Source of the DNA: Buddleja alternifolia
Taxonomy: Eukaryota > Streptophyta > Magnoliopsida > Lamiales > Scrophulariaceae
Reading direction: 5' to 3'
Length of the DNA stretch: 64,000 nucleotides
Assembly: GCA_019426215.1 (NCBI GenBank)
Contig: CM033401.1
Coordinates: 18,977,134-19,041,133, forward strand
Below, piece by piece: positions 12,201 to 24,302 of this stretch; positions within the stretch are counted from its first letter, which is position 1, and every line of letters starts with the position of its first letter. A model generated the notes under the pieces. It did no database searches. It saw only the letters and a program-made list of their open reading frames with translations, and had not been told where the DNA came from. The position numbers and the translations under genes were made by a program.

Positions 12201-15200
12201 GCCAGAGAAGGTATTGAGAGAGCGCATGGAAAGGAATCTAGTCGCATGAGGATTCTCCAAGGAAATCGCTATCCTGAGCTAGCTTTGTAAGTCATGGATC
12301 AGGCCGTTTTCTATCTGTTTGCTGTTCGAAAACCTTGGTGTTTTAATTTATTATCAATGTTTCCACTCTTCATCTTTAGACACTTAAGAATGGAGCTACT
12401 AGAAGGAGTGGTTGCATACCACAGTGGTCAGTTGCAAAAATCTAAGGACTCACTCACCTCTGCTCAGGCTAAATACTTCCAGGTTAGTAGGCCTCAATCT
12501 TTGCTATTTAGACCCTTTCTATGCTGTTATGCAGCAATATGTATCCATATTAAGTCATTTCAGTCAGATTTGGATCTCCCCCACCCTCTAGAAAAGAAAA
12601 AGTAAAGATGAAGAAAACAGAGGAGTTCCTTTCGCATCCTTTATGATATGTTCTTAGTCAGTTACCTGGCTTTGTCTTATGCTTCTCATCAACCTATTAT
12701 CCAGTTTTACTTTGATCGCGGTGGGACACACATGCTCTATTGTTTGGTGGCATTCTTTAGAAAGATTCCAAATAGCAATGGTCTGTCACGACCAAAAAGA
12801 AAAATCAATTCTTCCCCGTGCAACCATCTCTCGGCTGCGAGTCCGAAACTCTAAATACAAAGACAAATTGATAAACTAATTATTGAAAAACTAGGCAAAA
12901 AAAGAAGAAGAAATTAAGAAACCCAACAGAATGATTATTTATTTGTTATTGAGTAGACCTAAGACATGGTAATAATGAAATCAACTATTATTGCTTATGC
13001 TTGGTGTATTTGGGTCTAAAAGAATGCTTATATTTTTAGGAACTACTACTTTAGGTAGTTGCATTTACAGAAAGTCATACATCTTGCCTCTCTTTGGTGC
13101 AACACACTAAGTTTGTTTAAGGGTCTACTTTTAGAAACCTCTGGTAAGATCGGGGAGCAGTGTTTATCAATCTAGTGGTTATAACGACTTATCCGCCTCC
13201 TCCTTGTGTCCACTCTGTTTGAGAGTTCTACATTTCATCCTTTCATCTGGCTCTTGGTGGTTTTCACCCATGTGGTCACAATTTCATTTGGTTTTGTTTG
13301 CATTGGATTGAAGGATTTGGATTTGTAGAAAGAATTTCAAAAGACTCTAAATTAGGTGGATTTCACTGTAAAAATATCTCCAAATTAGCTGAGAAATTTG
13401 AAATCCATTATAACTTGAAATCATCCAAACAAGCTCGATGGATTTATTTATGAATTTGAAATTCACTTTCAAATCCTTAATTCCAGCCACAACATTAGAG
13501 TACATATGTTCATTACAAACTCATTTGACCTTATCTTCTGGTGTGTATTTCATAAAGTAAACACCCCCAACCCCACCCCAAAAATAAAATAAAAAATTGT
13601 GATTCCGCATGAGCAGCTTTCAGTCTTCTGTTTATACTCTACTGTGATAGGCTTTTTGCAACGCACCCTCACTTTTTGTTGCTCTCAACAGCTTCAAGTT
13701 CCAGATGAAGCCCTGTCCTTATTAATGAGCATGGGCTATAAACAACATGAAGCAAAGAGGGCCTTGCGCATGAACAATTTGGACGTTGGAAGTGCTATTG
13801 ATTTTCTTGTTGAGGAGAAAGAAAAGAAGGCACAAAAACATGAGGAGAATCTTCAGCGACAGAAAGAAATTTTGTGGGTTTTATATTTTGCATCAATCAC
13901 ACTTATTTTCTGGTTGTTGTATGACTGTAATTGAGACACTAGCAAACATTTAACTGCAGGGAGCAAAAGGAATATGGGATGACTCCTCATAAGAAAGCTG
14001 TGGATATACAAAAACTGAATGAATTGGTCTCCATTGGGTAAGTAGGTTTCAGGAGAGGAAAGATATGATTTTTCATCATCTAGTTGAAGATTTATTGAAC
14101 ATCAAAAAAAAAAGAAAAAAAGAAAGAAACTATAAGAGTAAGTCACTCAGCTCACAAATTAGCTTGCTTAAACAACAAGTGTTCAAGTCAATTTCACTGA
14201 GTATGCACAGCAGAAGCGTTTTAGTTTCTGAAATATCAACTAAGTTTTAGTTTCTGGAAATTTCAAGTTCACCGAGTATGCACAGGAGATAACTAGATAA
14301 GCAATATATCAAAGCTGAAAAGAATGTAAAACACAACTTATAGAGGTTCAAGAGTTGGCATAATCCCTTTACTTCCTCTCATGTTAACTCCTGGAGGAAT
14401 CCACCAATTGATTCTCAAATTTCGTACAGAGGTTCTATAATTAGTTATAACAGTTAATCTTGTACAAGATTCAGCCGTTATGCCCCCCCTTCAACTCGTT
14501 TGGTTACTTAAAACTTTAGCCTTTTTATCCACTTGGGACATTGATTTGTCGTCAATTTATCTCACTTAGAACTTGGTTAAAGTGCAGTTTTTGAAATAAG
14601 CTCGACTCTAACTCAGCTTGAACAAGCTCTTCCTCAATAAATTCTGAGTTAGAATGTTTTGACTGTTTTAGGCTTAATAAGAACGAAAGTTTCTCTTGCA
14701 TTTTGCATGTGTAGTTTCAATGCTTCAATTTCATCAGTCTCTTCTATTTGTTTCTCTCCCTTTCAGTTCTTCTCTATATTATCTCTTTGGGGAAAAGAAC
14801 TATCAGTGCATGTTGAGATTCGTAGGTTTGTTGTGCTCTCATCAGGTTCATCAGGGCACCTACTTGTTTGCATTTCCCTAATTACCGCCTTCTAATATAC
14901 ATGCTAACACTCCTTTTTCAGTCACTCCTCGTAGTGAGTAGGTCTTATCTGCTTTAGATGATTGCATCAATTACACTTTTGAATGAATGCTTGCTTTTTG
15001 AACCTTTTAAGTACGCCATCAGCTGAATTAGTTCGGCTGTCATCAGAGGAATTTCTTTTTGTTATTATTTCTATCATGACCATTGAAATAGTTTTTGTAA
15101 GACATGCTTATAGTTGTCCCGATTCACAGGTTTGAGAAAGCTCTGGCTGCAGAGGCACTTCGAAGAAATGAAAATGATACCCAAAATGCTTTGGATGACT

Positions 15201-16982
15201 TAACAAATCCTGAAAAGAATTCTGTTTTACAGGTCAGCTTGCATGTGTACTTTTTAATTGGGTTTCTCCAGAATTTCATCCAATCTTGTGCTTGGTTTGC
15301 AGAATGAAATTATATCAAGAGCAAGGAAAAGATTGCGTAAGGCAACTAAATCAGCCACTGAAAATCTTGTATCCATGGGTTTCTCAAGAGCATCAGGTAC
15401 CCAATAATACAAGTTTTGTCAGTGTTTCGGTCTGCCATTTTCCTATTTCAAACAGCACCTTTACAGGATCCAGGTTTGATCGTTTCACTTAGAATAGTTT
15501 CTTTTCCATTTTAGAGAATGGAGTATTATTTCAGCATGATCCAAAGAGAAAATAGGAGCAATATATTTCAGATAGAGGAGAGTGCAATTTAGTTAGTGGA
15601 GAATGACACGGCTAGCGAGTTCCCATTTATCATAGTTGGTGGTCAAGTTGCTCATTTGGTTGTTGCGGTCATGGATGAGTTAACTAAGGTTGTGTTTGGA
15701 TTGATGGATTTAGATTTGACGGAGAATTTCAAATGACTCCAAATTGGAGCATTTGAAATCCACCATAATGATTGAAAAAATAGCTGAAAATGAATTCGAA
15801 GGGATTTGAAATCCATGTTAACCTGAAGTCATCCAAGCAAGCTAAATGGATTCGTTGATGAATTTGAAATCCGTGACTTTCACATGCTTCAATCCAAACA
15901 CATCCTAAGATCTAACTGATGCATTTCAGGGCCGCATACGAAAGGTGGTGCTAAGGGCTGCTCTATGGTCTAAATATTTACGTTAGCATCTTTCCTTACA
16001 GCTATAGCTTTTAGCACAACGGAAGGCGTTCAATCTACATAGAATAAGATGGAATACTGAGCGTTTTTTTAGTCAAAGTCCCGAAAAGAGTGAAGATTCT
16101 TGTTGGGGAGGAGTGAAGAAAAAAAATAGAAGGTGAATATTTTATGTTCTGTAGGTTAACATCATAGGAGATGATGTTAGTAAGCCAAACTGGCTAAAAT
16201 GCTTATGAGATTGTGTTAGAGCATATTTGTTGACAGCCTTTCTCCTATTATGAAAGTGGGCAAATTAAGAAACCTCTTTACAAATTTAATCTTAGTTAGG
16301 ATGAGAATTTTAAGGTTGAATTGTTGTGAAGTGGGAGAATAATTGAATCAGAATCATCTGAGATAGTTTAGAATTATTCAGTATATCACCAACAAATAAA
16401 ATAATGATATCAATGGTAAAACCTAGTTGAAGACAGTGACTTAAAATGACATAGAATGAGGTATTTGAAAGGATTTCTGTGAAGTATGGCCTTTTACAGA
16501 CTCAATAATCGTTCTTTCTCATTTACTTTTTGATGATTTTGGGAAAATTGAGGATGAGATGTGTACATGCAAAGCACCATGGTTCATCTTCGTTTTCGTT
16601 TTCATTTTATTTTTCTCTCTTGTTGCTGTTTGTAGTGGACGCAGCTGTTAGTATGTTTGGCAATGAAGAAGAAGCATTAAGTTATCTACTTGGACAACCC
16701 GTTGAAAATACTGCAAATGTAGTTGAAGGTGCAGATCCTTCTATTCCCCTACCCAACGACACTCATGGCACAAATAGCTTAGCTACAGCAGACGATGTAG
16801 AATCAAATGCTGAAAGCAGTGGTGGAGATAGAGTTGAGCGGGACGTAGAGATGGAGGATGAACTTACTGAGGGATTGCATGGTGCAGATGCTTACTCAGA
16901 CTATGATATTGAAGTTACAAAAGAAGGTGAAGCCATTAATGAGTATTTGGCTTTCCTCAATTCTGCACAGCAGTCTTCTTAA
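9269..16982 (+). CDS. NUB1: NUB1-like protein (NEDD8 ultimate buster 1 homologue), 11 exons, 559 aa
   Basis: Exons: 9269-9597, 10707-10829, 10957-11053, 11512-11547, 12099-12286, 12380-12482, 13692-13873, 13960-14037, 15130-15232, 15303-15396, 16636-16982. All introns are GT-AG and phases join without a stop. The N-terminus (about residues 5-78) is ubiquitin-like. Residues about 200-350 are helical and charged. Three UBA domains follow: about 297-336 (MGY at 306-308), 370-408 (IGF at 378-380) and 431-466 (MGF at 438-440). The C-terminus is acidic. In animals NUB1 binds NEDD8/FAT10 conjugates and delivers them to the proteasome; a shuttle role here is inferred from domain order. The start is the first ATG in frame; an upstream GTG at 9263 is not used. 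Introns hold MITEs and an LTR fragment. Confidence 0.88.
11729..11757. repeat. (GT)n microsatellite in an intron of the NUB1-like gene
   Basis: A run of GT dinucleotides with one interruption (GTCT) lies in the intron between exons 4 and 5. Confidence 0.8.
13290..13493. mobile_element. Degenerate Tourist-like MITE, intron 6 of the NUB1-like gene
   Basis: This is related along its length to the copy at 15688-15905. Shared blocks include GGATTGA near the left end, AATTTCAAA, GAAATCCA, and TCATCCAAxCAAGCT followed by a GATG/AATTTGAAAT block. The ends are eroded and no duplication can be read. Confidence 0.5.
14120..14480. mobile_element. Fragment of a Ty1/copia (Sirevirus-like) LTR in intron 8
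   Basis: The run AGAGGTTC...TTGGCATAATCCC...CCTGGAGGAATCCACC...TTGATTCTCAAA at about 14340-14425 matches, with gaps, the segment at 50240-50325 inside the Sirevirus LTR of this same window. There is no coding sequence, so it is a solo or truncated LTR. Confidence 0.45.
15688..15905. mobile_element. Tourist-like (PIF/Harbinger) MITE, 218 bp, intron 10
   Basis: Terminal inverted repeats of about 17 bp (GGTTGTGTTTGGATTGA on the left, GGATGTGTTTGGATTGA inverted on the right) are flanked by TAA at 15685-15687 and 15906-15908. A 3-bp TWA duplication and G-rich TGTTTGG termini are typical of Tourist MITEs. Confidence 0.8.
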
Positions 16983-17745
16983 TGACAAGTATTATTAATG
17001 AATCGTGACCTTAAGAGTCGCTTAACAACTTTTGTATAGTCTACTCTAAACCGATTAATGGATGAGATGGATTCTTATTATGCTGATAAAAACAAAGTTG
17101 AGTTATAATTTTGTTTTCCCAATGCCTGCAAGATATGGTTCGTTGCACTAAATATAATCATCGTTTGGATTGAAGAATTTGGGAGCCGAGAATTTTTCAA
17201 CAATGACAAATCTTTTGCAGTTTTGGGTATATGGTTCAAGGTTGCTATTATGTGTTTTGAGTCATCTGGTGACCATTTCGAGTTTTGTTTTTCAATCATT
17301 ATGATTGAGTTAAGATGTACTCGATATTTGGGTCATTATAATCCTTAGCTTCAAATTCTTTAAGCCAAACACAACCTAAAAGAATCCTTGTGCTGCATTG
17401 CACTGAATTAATTTCAAATATACGTAGGCAGATTCTTCATAATCTTCTTCCCTCATTTCTCGGTTTACTATATGTAATTTTTGTTTCTATGATGTAACAA
17501 AGAAATACAATGAAATACATTGTCGCAGAACACTTGTTGTTTTGTCCACGTTTAAAAAAAAAAAAAGAAAGAAGACTTCAATTGTTATATTTATCTGTTT
17601 GAATTTTGTTATTTTACTGAGTTTTGTTATTTTAGTGACACAAAGTTCGATCCGTCTGAGTTTTGTTATTTTAGTGTCAATTGGGCAAAATAAAAAATAT
17701 ACTTTTCAAAAAAGACTCCTTCTTGACAAAAAATCTTGATACTCT
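16983..17745 (+). other. 3'UTR and downstream flank of the NUB1-like gene, with a third Tourist-like MITE
   Basis: AT-rich sequence follows the TAA stop. A MITE related to the two intronic ones lies at 17158-17376: left end GTTTGGATTGAAGAATTTG, right end inverted TGTTTGGCTTAAAGAATTTG, with TAA on both sides (17155-17157, 17377-17379). AATGAAATACA-type A-rich signals occur near 17508. An A-rich tract lies at about 17551-17575. No gene was found. Confidence 0.45.
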
Positions 17746-17749
17746 GAGA

Positions 17750-18573
17750 GCTTAACATAAGGCAAGGGGTCCTGGGAGATAAGTATCTGGGACTTCTGTT
17801 TTGCTACGGGGCAAGTCACTAAGGACCTTTTCCATGACACTATCGAGAAAGTCCAAAATCGTATATGGGGTTGGTATAATAATCTTCTTTCTTACTCGGG
17901 TAGCAAGATCTTAATTAAACGTGCTTAGCTTTATTCTCCAATACTATATGACTTCACATAAACTGCCCCAAGTGGCTATAAATCAGATATCTCAAATGTG
18001 TCGTCGCGTCGTGTGGAATAGCTCTCCCCATTCTACTCGTAAAAGCCTCGTTAAAGAATATGGAGGTCTTGGATTAAAGACCTTTTCATTGTCTCAATTA
18101 GCATATCTTGTAGAGCTTGCATGGTGCCTTTACAAGGATCCTAAGTCCCTTTGGGAAACAACTATGAAAGCAAAATAATATAAACAATTTGATTTTTCAG
18201 AATCCCAGTGTAACGCACATCATGGTTGGCTTTGGAAGAAGATTCATTCCTAAAAATCATTCTGCCATCTTCTAATGTTGGGGATAGAAAGCACATTAAT
18301 GTGTGGCGGGATAAATGACTAGGGAATTTCGCTATAGCTGATTTTGTTACGGATACTCCAGCACATCTTAGTCATCTTAAAGTTAGTGATCTCATTGACA
18401 CAAATTCTAAATCTTGGATTCTCCAACCCATAAAACATATGCTTCCTAGAGAAATTTATATCCTAGAGAAACTTATAAAATGATTAAAGGATATCATCTG
18501 CCCTATAATACTCAACCGGATAAAACAAGCTAGGGGTGACAAGAAGATGGGTTATTCTCTCTAAAATCCACAT
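17750..18573 (+). mobile_element. L1-type LINE, 5'-truncated reverse transcriptase part (degenerate)
   Basis: Translation in shifting frames gives the C-terminal half of a plant L1 reverse transcriptase: a GDKYLGL block (17780-17800), a GSKILIKRA-like thumb motif (17901-17930), and EYGGLGLKTFSLSQLAYL (18056-18110), which matches the EEGGLGIRDL signature of plant L1 elements. Stops and frameshifts show it is dead. The frame resumes at 24303 beyond the chromovirus, so the two pieces are one LINE copy. Confidence 0.75.
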
Positions 18574-19126
18574 TGTCAGAACCCAGAATGTATGTATGCA
18601 GTTGGAAGCAAGAACCCTAAAATTATTCCAAATTGGGGCTAACGTTATACACTGTTCGATCTACAAATCAAATGCGAAGCGTCCGATTAAAGTCTACCAA
18701 GTCAATACTATTCAGAAGAGAAACGATGGCGTAGTACTTATGCGTTGTTTTCACCAGAGACCGCCACTTCACCAAATTGCTGAGCTACAATCAAAGGCCT
18801 AGATTAAATCCATCTTCAGTCCATCCAATGGCAGTTGTTCCTCAGATTCCGTTATTCAGCTGTAGAACATCAGCTAATGACCTGAGTACACCTGGCATAA
18901 CAAACCATTCACCAGCTCCTGCAGAAGGACTATGTACATTGTTCTTATCCGTTCTTTTTGTCATTTTCTGTTAGATTTCCTCTATATAATGTAATCGTCA
19001 GATACAATGCATTATCATCAATGAATTAACTTGAATTTCCTCACCTTCAATTCTTCTTTCTCGTCTATTGTATTTCTTCTCTTATTTTCCCCCATTCCCC
19101 CCATAGAAACTGTTTGGGTCATCACA
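18574..19126 (+). repeat. 5' LTR of the chromovirus
   Basis: This matches 23758-24302 over its whole length with scattered substitutions and small indels. Both copies contain CTCTATATAATGTAAT (a TATA-like motif) and a terminal C/T-rich tract. Confidence 0.92.
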
Positions 19127-19143
19127 ACTTGGTATCCAGAGCC
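19127..19143 (+). other. Primer-binding site of the chromovirus
   Basis: The sequence just inside the 5' LTR reads ACTTGGTATCCAGAGCC. It corresponds to the TGGTATCAGAGC site, complementary to initiator methionine tRNA, used by many plant LTR elements, with one extra C. Confidence 0.75.
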
Positions 19144-19167
19144 AACTCGGTTCTAGGGTTACTAACA

Positions 19168-19917
19168 ATGGCTGAATCAACTAGGAGCAGAGAGAGAAAT
19201 GAAAATTTCAAAAAACATAAGTTACTATTAATGGAAGAGAGAGCTGAGAGATTAGCTGTTGAACAACATATTCATTCTCAGTTAGAAAAAATGGTTACAA
19301 TACAGAGTGCGTTACAATCATCTATGTTTGCTATTGAAAATTTTCAAAAATGTATGCAACAACAAATGCAACTACTCAATGAGCAGATGCAACAACAAAA
19401 CAGGGGCAAGTCAATCCTGGGAGAAGGGCCCTCTACTCACATGGAGAGAGGATCCAACTCCAATTTTCACAGAAGCACTACACCTATAGTTAATGAGAGC
19501 AACAACAATGGCTATACTCCATTTCCAAGGATGGAATTCCCTCATTTTGATGGGGATAATCCTAGGTCATGGATAAGGAGGACTAATAGGTATTTCCAGG
19601 TGATTTTCACAATCCCAGAAGAACAAAAGGTAGCATTGGCTTCAGTACACTTTGAGGGCAAAGCTAAACTATGGTTCCAAGGGTTTATGGAAGGAAAGGA
19701 GCTTCCAAACTGGCAACAATTCATTGTAGCTGTGTTGGAGAGGTTCGATGAGCATGATCCTGAAATGATTGTGAGAGATTTCAACAAATTAAATCAAACA
19801 AGTACAGTTGCTGATTACTTAGAAAGATTTAAGGAGTTAAAATCACACATGCTTATTTTTAACAAAGATTTTCCTGAAGAGTTTTTACTGCAAGTTTTAT
19901 TAGTGGATAAGGGATGA
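19168..19917 (+). pseudogene. Chromovirus gag (capsid) part
   Basis: From the ATG at 19168 a frame of about 249 codons runs to a stop at 19917. It shows an N-terminal coiled coil rich in Gln and Met (residues about 40-90). A capsid core follows with FPHFDGDNPRSWI, the EGKAKLWFQGF block, and the NQTSTVADYLERFKEL motif typical of Ty3/gypsy retrotransposon gag. The frame breaks before the zinc knuckle, so gag and pol are no longer joined. Confidence 0.85.
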
Positions 19918-20163
19918 TTACACAGGTGCTATTATGGCAATGAGACCAACTGGTTTCCACCAGGCAGTCTCATTGGCAAAAAACAGGAGACATCTGTAGA
20001 TGCTATCATTAAGAGGGTCAACACCACTTCCAGAAACTTTTCTCATCCTAAAACCCCATATAAAAACCACCAAAATACCATAAATCTATCCCTCAGACCA
20101 CCATCCATACCCCCCAAACCTCCAAATCCTTCTCACCATGAATCAAACCAACCCCACGGGAAG

Positions 20164-20916
20164 TTGTTAACAGCCTTTGAAATGAGAGCAGGAATGGAAA
20201 AGAATTTATGCTACAACTGTGATGAGACTTTTACCCCAGGGCATAGATGTAAGCAAAGGCAATTATATATAATGATGTCAGAAGAGGAAGAAATGATACA
20301 TAATTCACAATTTGAACCTGAAATAACTAATGAAGTAATGGAAGAAATGCTAGACGAAGATGTCATTGTATCCTTAAATGCTCTATCAGGCACCATTGAC
20401 ATGAACACTATAAGGATTAGGGGCCTCGTTAAGGGTCAAGAGATTCACATCTTGATTGACAGTGGAAGCACTCACTGCTTCCTTGATGAGAGCACTGCTC
20501 ACAAATTAGGGTACAGAATGGGTTACACTAATTCCATGCTAGTAAGCGTAGCAGATGGGAGTAAGATGGTAAGTAGACTTGAATGCCCAGATTTCACTTA
20601 GGCCATTCAGAACCATCACTTCACCTATCCAATCAGGATCATTAAACTAGGGGGTTGTGATATGGTTCTAGGTGGGGATTGGCTTAGAGAAAACAGTCTT
20701 GTAGAGTTTGATTACCAAAAAATGAAATTAACCATATCTAGGAATGGAAAAAAGCTCACCATGAGGGCCATCACTGACACTACTTCCTTACAACTAATTT
20801 CAGCAAAATCTTTTTCAAAAATTTTCAAAAAAAAAAGGGAGGATATGGGATACTTGGTCAACTGTTTTCAGTATCTGTTACTAGTCTACCTGCTCAGCAT
20901 GGGCAAAGTGATTTAG
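20164..20916 (+). pseudogene. Chromovirus zinc knuckle and aspartic protease
   Basis: A CCHC-like knuckle, CYNCDETFTPGHRC, lies at about 20209-20250. The retropepsin-like domain follows with the catalytic LIDSGSTHCF (about 20452-20481) and a VLGGDWL flap-side motif (20665-20685). A stop at 20599-20601 interrupts the protease, so it is inactive. Confidence 0.8.
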
Positions 20917-22240
20917 ACCTACTTTTGGATAAATACAAGAATGTTTTCAAAAAGTCTACTTCCCTTCCACCCTCTGAAGGAATTGAACATCACATAACCC
21001 TATTTCCTAACTCAATCCCTAAACAACAAGTGCCTTACAGATACCCATATGCTCAAAAAAATGAATTGAAAAACTGGTAGCTGGGATACTTGATAGTGGC
21101 ATCATCAGGCCCAGTCAAAGTCCCTTTGCCTCACCTGTGTTGCTTGTTAAAAAAAAAAGGATGGTAGCTGGAGGCTCTGTATTGATGACAGATACCTCAA
21201 CAGCTTTACTGTTAAGCATAAATTTCCCATTCCCATTATTGATGAACTTCTTGATGAGTTTAATGGTGCTACTTTCTTTTCAAAAATAAATCTTTGATCT
21301 GGTTACTTTCAAATTAAGATGAATGAACCTGACATTTATAAAACTAGTTTCATAACTCACCAGGGACACTATGAATTTATGGTCATGCCCTTTGATCTTT
21401 GCAATGCATCCTCAACATTTCAATCTCTTATGAACAACGTCTTTTCAGAACATCTTAGGAGGTTTGTTTTAGTCTTTTTTGATGATATTTTAGTCTACAG
21501 CAAGGATTGGGACACACACTTGTTACATTTGGGTCAAGTCTTGCAATTGTTAAAAGAAAATGAGGTTTATGCAAAACAGAGTAAGTGTAGTTTTTGAAAA
21601 ACTGAGATTGGCTATTTATGGCACATCATTTCTGCTGAAGGAGTAGCAACTGATCCTACCAAAATCAGTGACATGGTCACCTGAACTCCAAAAAACATAA
21701 AATCTCTTATGGGTTTCTCAGGCCTAACAAGTTATTACAAAAAATTTATCAAAAGATATGCTCTATTAGCAAACCCTTAATTGATTTATTAAAAAATGAT
21801 GGGTTTAAATGAGGTGAAGCTGCTATTACAGCCTTTGAACAACTTAAGGCAGCTATGGTGACAGCACCAGTTCTTGCTCTACCTGATTTTTCGAAACCCT
21901 TCATCATTGAAACTGATGCTAGTGATAGAAGCATTGGAGCAGTTTTGATGCAAAACTAACAGCCCATTGCCTTCCTTAGTAAATCCCTACACATAAAAAA
22001 CCAAAACCTTTCTATCTATGAGAAGGAATTCTTGGCTGTGTTGATAGATATCTCTAAATGGAGGCATTACAAACAAGGTCAACACTTTATTATCAGAACT
22101 GATCAGCAGAGCTTAATACATCTGCTGGATCAAAGGTTAGATTCTGTGGTTCAACAAAAATGGGCAACAAAGTTATTAGGTTTGGATTATACCATACAGT
22201 ATAAGAAAGGGTACAGAGAATAGGGTAGCTAGTGCCCTCT
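20917..22240 (+). pseudogene. Chromovirus reverse transcriptase and RNase H
   Basis: Reverse transcriptase blocks include EGIEHHITL (near 20980), [15 protein letters not shown] remnants (21160-21190), the VMPFDLCNA block, and the catalytic FFDDILVYS (about 21476-21502). RNase H follows with FIIETDAS (21901-21924), IYEKEFLAV (22015-22040) and RTDQQSLIHLL (22096-22130). There are several in-frame stops, for example near 21597 and 21957. Confidence 0.82.
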
Positions 22241-22539
22241 CCATATGGGATCACTCTACTCTCATATGTGTATCTATAACAACCATTGTTTCTACCTGGA
22301 TCACTGAGATCCAAGACAGCTACACTAATGGTCAGCAACTCACTGAAATTTTATAACAGAAGATCATTAACCCTCAAGCTTATCCAGAGTATGAATACAC
22401 CTCTGGACTGTTGAGGACCTAAAATAGAATTTTTGTGGGAAAAGTGGGGAATTGAGACAGAAGATTATACAATATTTTCATGATTCAGGAATTGGAGGAT
22501 ACTCAGGGATTCAAGGCACCAAGTCACCAACCAAAGAAT

Positions 22540-23745
22540 CAAATCACTCTTCACCTGGCCTGGCCTTAAATTTGAGGTAACCAATTGCGTTAAAACTTGT
22601 GATGTTTGCCAAAAAAGCAAACATGAGAATGTGGTCTATCCAGGGCTTTTACAACCCCTTCCAGTCCCTTCTCAGGCTTGGAGCCATGTAACAATGGACT
22701 TTATAGAGGGTATACGTTCTTCAGAAGGTAAAAACTCCATTTTGGTCATTGTTGACTGGTTTACCAAGTACTCACATTTCATTGCTCTTATCCACACCTT
22801 TACTTCTGAATCCATTGCTAAAATTTTCTTTGATTATATTTACAAACCACATGGTCTTCCCACAAGCATAGTCACTGATAGAGATAGGTTGTTTACTAGT
22901 TCTTTTTGGAAGTCTTTATTTAGGTTATTAGGTACATCACTAGATATGTCCACTGCCTACCATCCACATTCTGATGGCCAAACAGAGAGGGTTAACTAGC
23001 GTCTAAAAACCTATTTAAGATGTATATGTCACTTAAAACCTAAACAATGGCACAAATGGCTCGCACTAGCAGAGTTTTGGTACGACACTAATTACCACAC
23101 CAGTCTCAAAAGCACACCATTTCAAGCACTTTATGGATACACACCATCACACATTCCTTTAGGTCCTTATGCACACACTGATCACACAGATGCACTTAAT
23201 ATGCTTCAGAACAGAGCACAAGTCACACAGTTTCTTAGGGACAATCTCATCCAAGCACAAAATAGAATCAAGTATTTCGCAGACAAAAATAGAATAGAAC
23301 GCACATTTCAAGAAGGAGATCCAAGTCTATCTACGGATTCAACCATATAAGCAGACATCAGTCACACTTAGGAAACGCATGAAACTCTCACCAAAGTACT
23401 ATGGGCCTTACACTATCATTCAAAAGATTGGCCCTGTTGCTTACAAACGACTCTTACCTCTATCCAGACAAATCCACCTAGTCTTCCACGCCTCACTCTT
23501 GAAAAAGAAGATCAGCAGACGCCACACCACCACCAGCCAGCTACCTGCCACAGACGAAGAATGACAAATTCAAGTTTTCCATTATCAGTATTAGGGCACA
23601 GATTAGTTTAGAGGAATCACTCACCAGCTACTCAAATACTCGTCTAATGGGTAAATTCATTAGCAGAGCAAGCCACTTGGGAGGATCTTACTGATATCCG
23701 AGCTAAATTTCCCACTTTTGATCCTTGGGGACAAGGATCCTCTCA
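22540..23745 (+). pseudogene. Chromovirus integrase and chromodomain-like tail
   Basis: The zinc-finger end CDVCQKSK is at about 22598-22622. The catalytic core has WSHVTMDFIEG (22679-22710), the SIVTDRD block (22867-22890) and the HPHSDGQTERVN glutamate motif (22963-22999), so the D,D-35-E triad can still be seen. A stop follows at 23000. The C-terminal KLSPKYYGPY module is at 23382-23411, and ATWEDLTDIRAKFP at 23672-23713 resembles the end of a chromodomain. Multiple breaks show it is not functional. Confidence 0.82.
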
Positions 23746-23757
23746 AAAGGGGGCAAA
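23745..23757 (+). other. Polypurine tract of the chromovirus
   Basis: AAAAGGGGGCAAA directly abuts the first TG of the 3' LTR, as needed for plus-strand priming. Confidence 0.8.
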
Positions 23758-24302
23758 TGTCAGAACCCAGAATGTATGTACGCAATTGAAAGGAAGAACC
23801 CTAAAATTATTCCAAATTGGGGCTAACCCGTTCAATCAATAAATCAATTGTGAAGCGTCTGATTAAAGTCAACCAAGTCAAGACTATTCAGAAGAGAAAC
23901 GACGGTGTAGTACGTATGCGCTGTTTTCACCAGAGACCGCCACGTCACCAAATTGCTGAGCTACAATCAAAGGCCCAGATTAAATCCACCTCCAGCCCAT
24001 CCAACGGCAGTTGTTCCTCAGATTCCGTTATTCAGCTACAGAACATCAGCTAATGACCTGAGTACACTTGGCATAACAAACCATTAACCAACACCTGCAG
24101 AAGGAATATTTACATTGTTGTTATCCGTTCTTTTTGCCATTTTCTATTAGAATTCCTCTATATAATGTAATTGTCAGATACAATACATTATCATCAATGA
24201 ATTAACTTGAATTTCTTCTCCTTCAATTCTTCTTTCTCGTCTTTTTTATTTCTTCTCTTATTTTCCCTCATTTCCCCCATAGAAACTGTTTTGGTCATTA
24301 CA
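23758..24302 (+). repeat. 3' LTR of the chromovirus
   Basis: TGTCAGAACCC to ATTACA; partner of 18574-19126. The divergence between the two indicates an insertion that is not recent. Confidence 0.92.

Larger units (their letters stand above)
18574..24302 (+). mobile_element. Ty3/gypsy chromovirus-like LTR retrotransposon (5.7 kb, degenerate), inserted in a LINE
   Basis: The LTRs (18574-19126, 23758-24302) start TGTCAGAACCC and end in CA. A primer-binding site of the TTGGTATCxAGAGCC type follows the 5' LTR. A polypurine tract, AAAAGGGGGCAAA, precedes the 3' LTR. The flanking 5-mers CACAT and CATAT differ at one base. Domain order is gag, zinc knuckle, protease, reverse transcriptase, RNase H, integrase and a chromodomain-like tail, the order of Ty3/gypsy. 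Many stops and frameshifts mean it cannot be autonomous. Confidence 0.9.
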
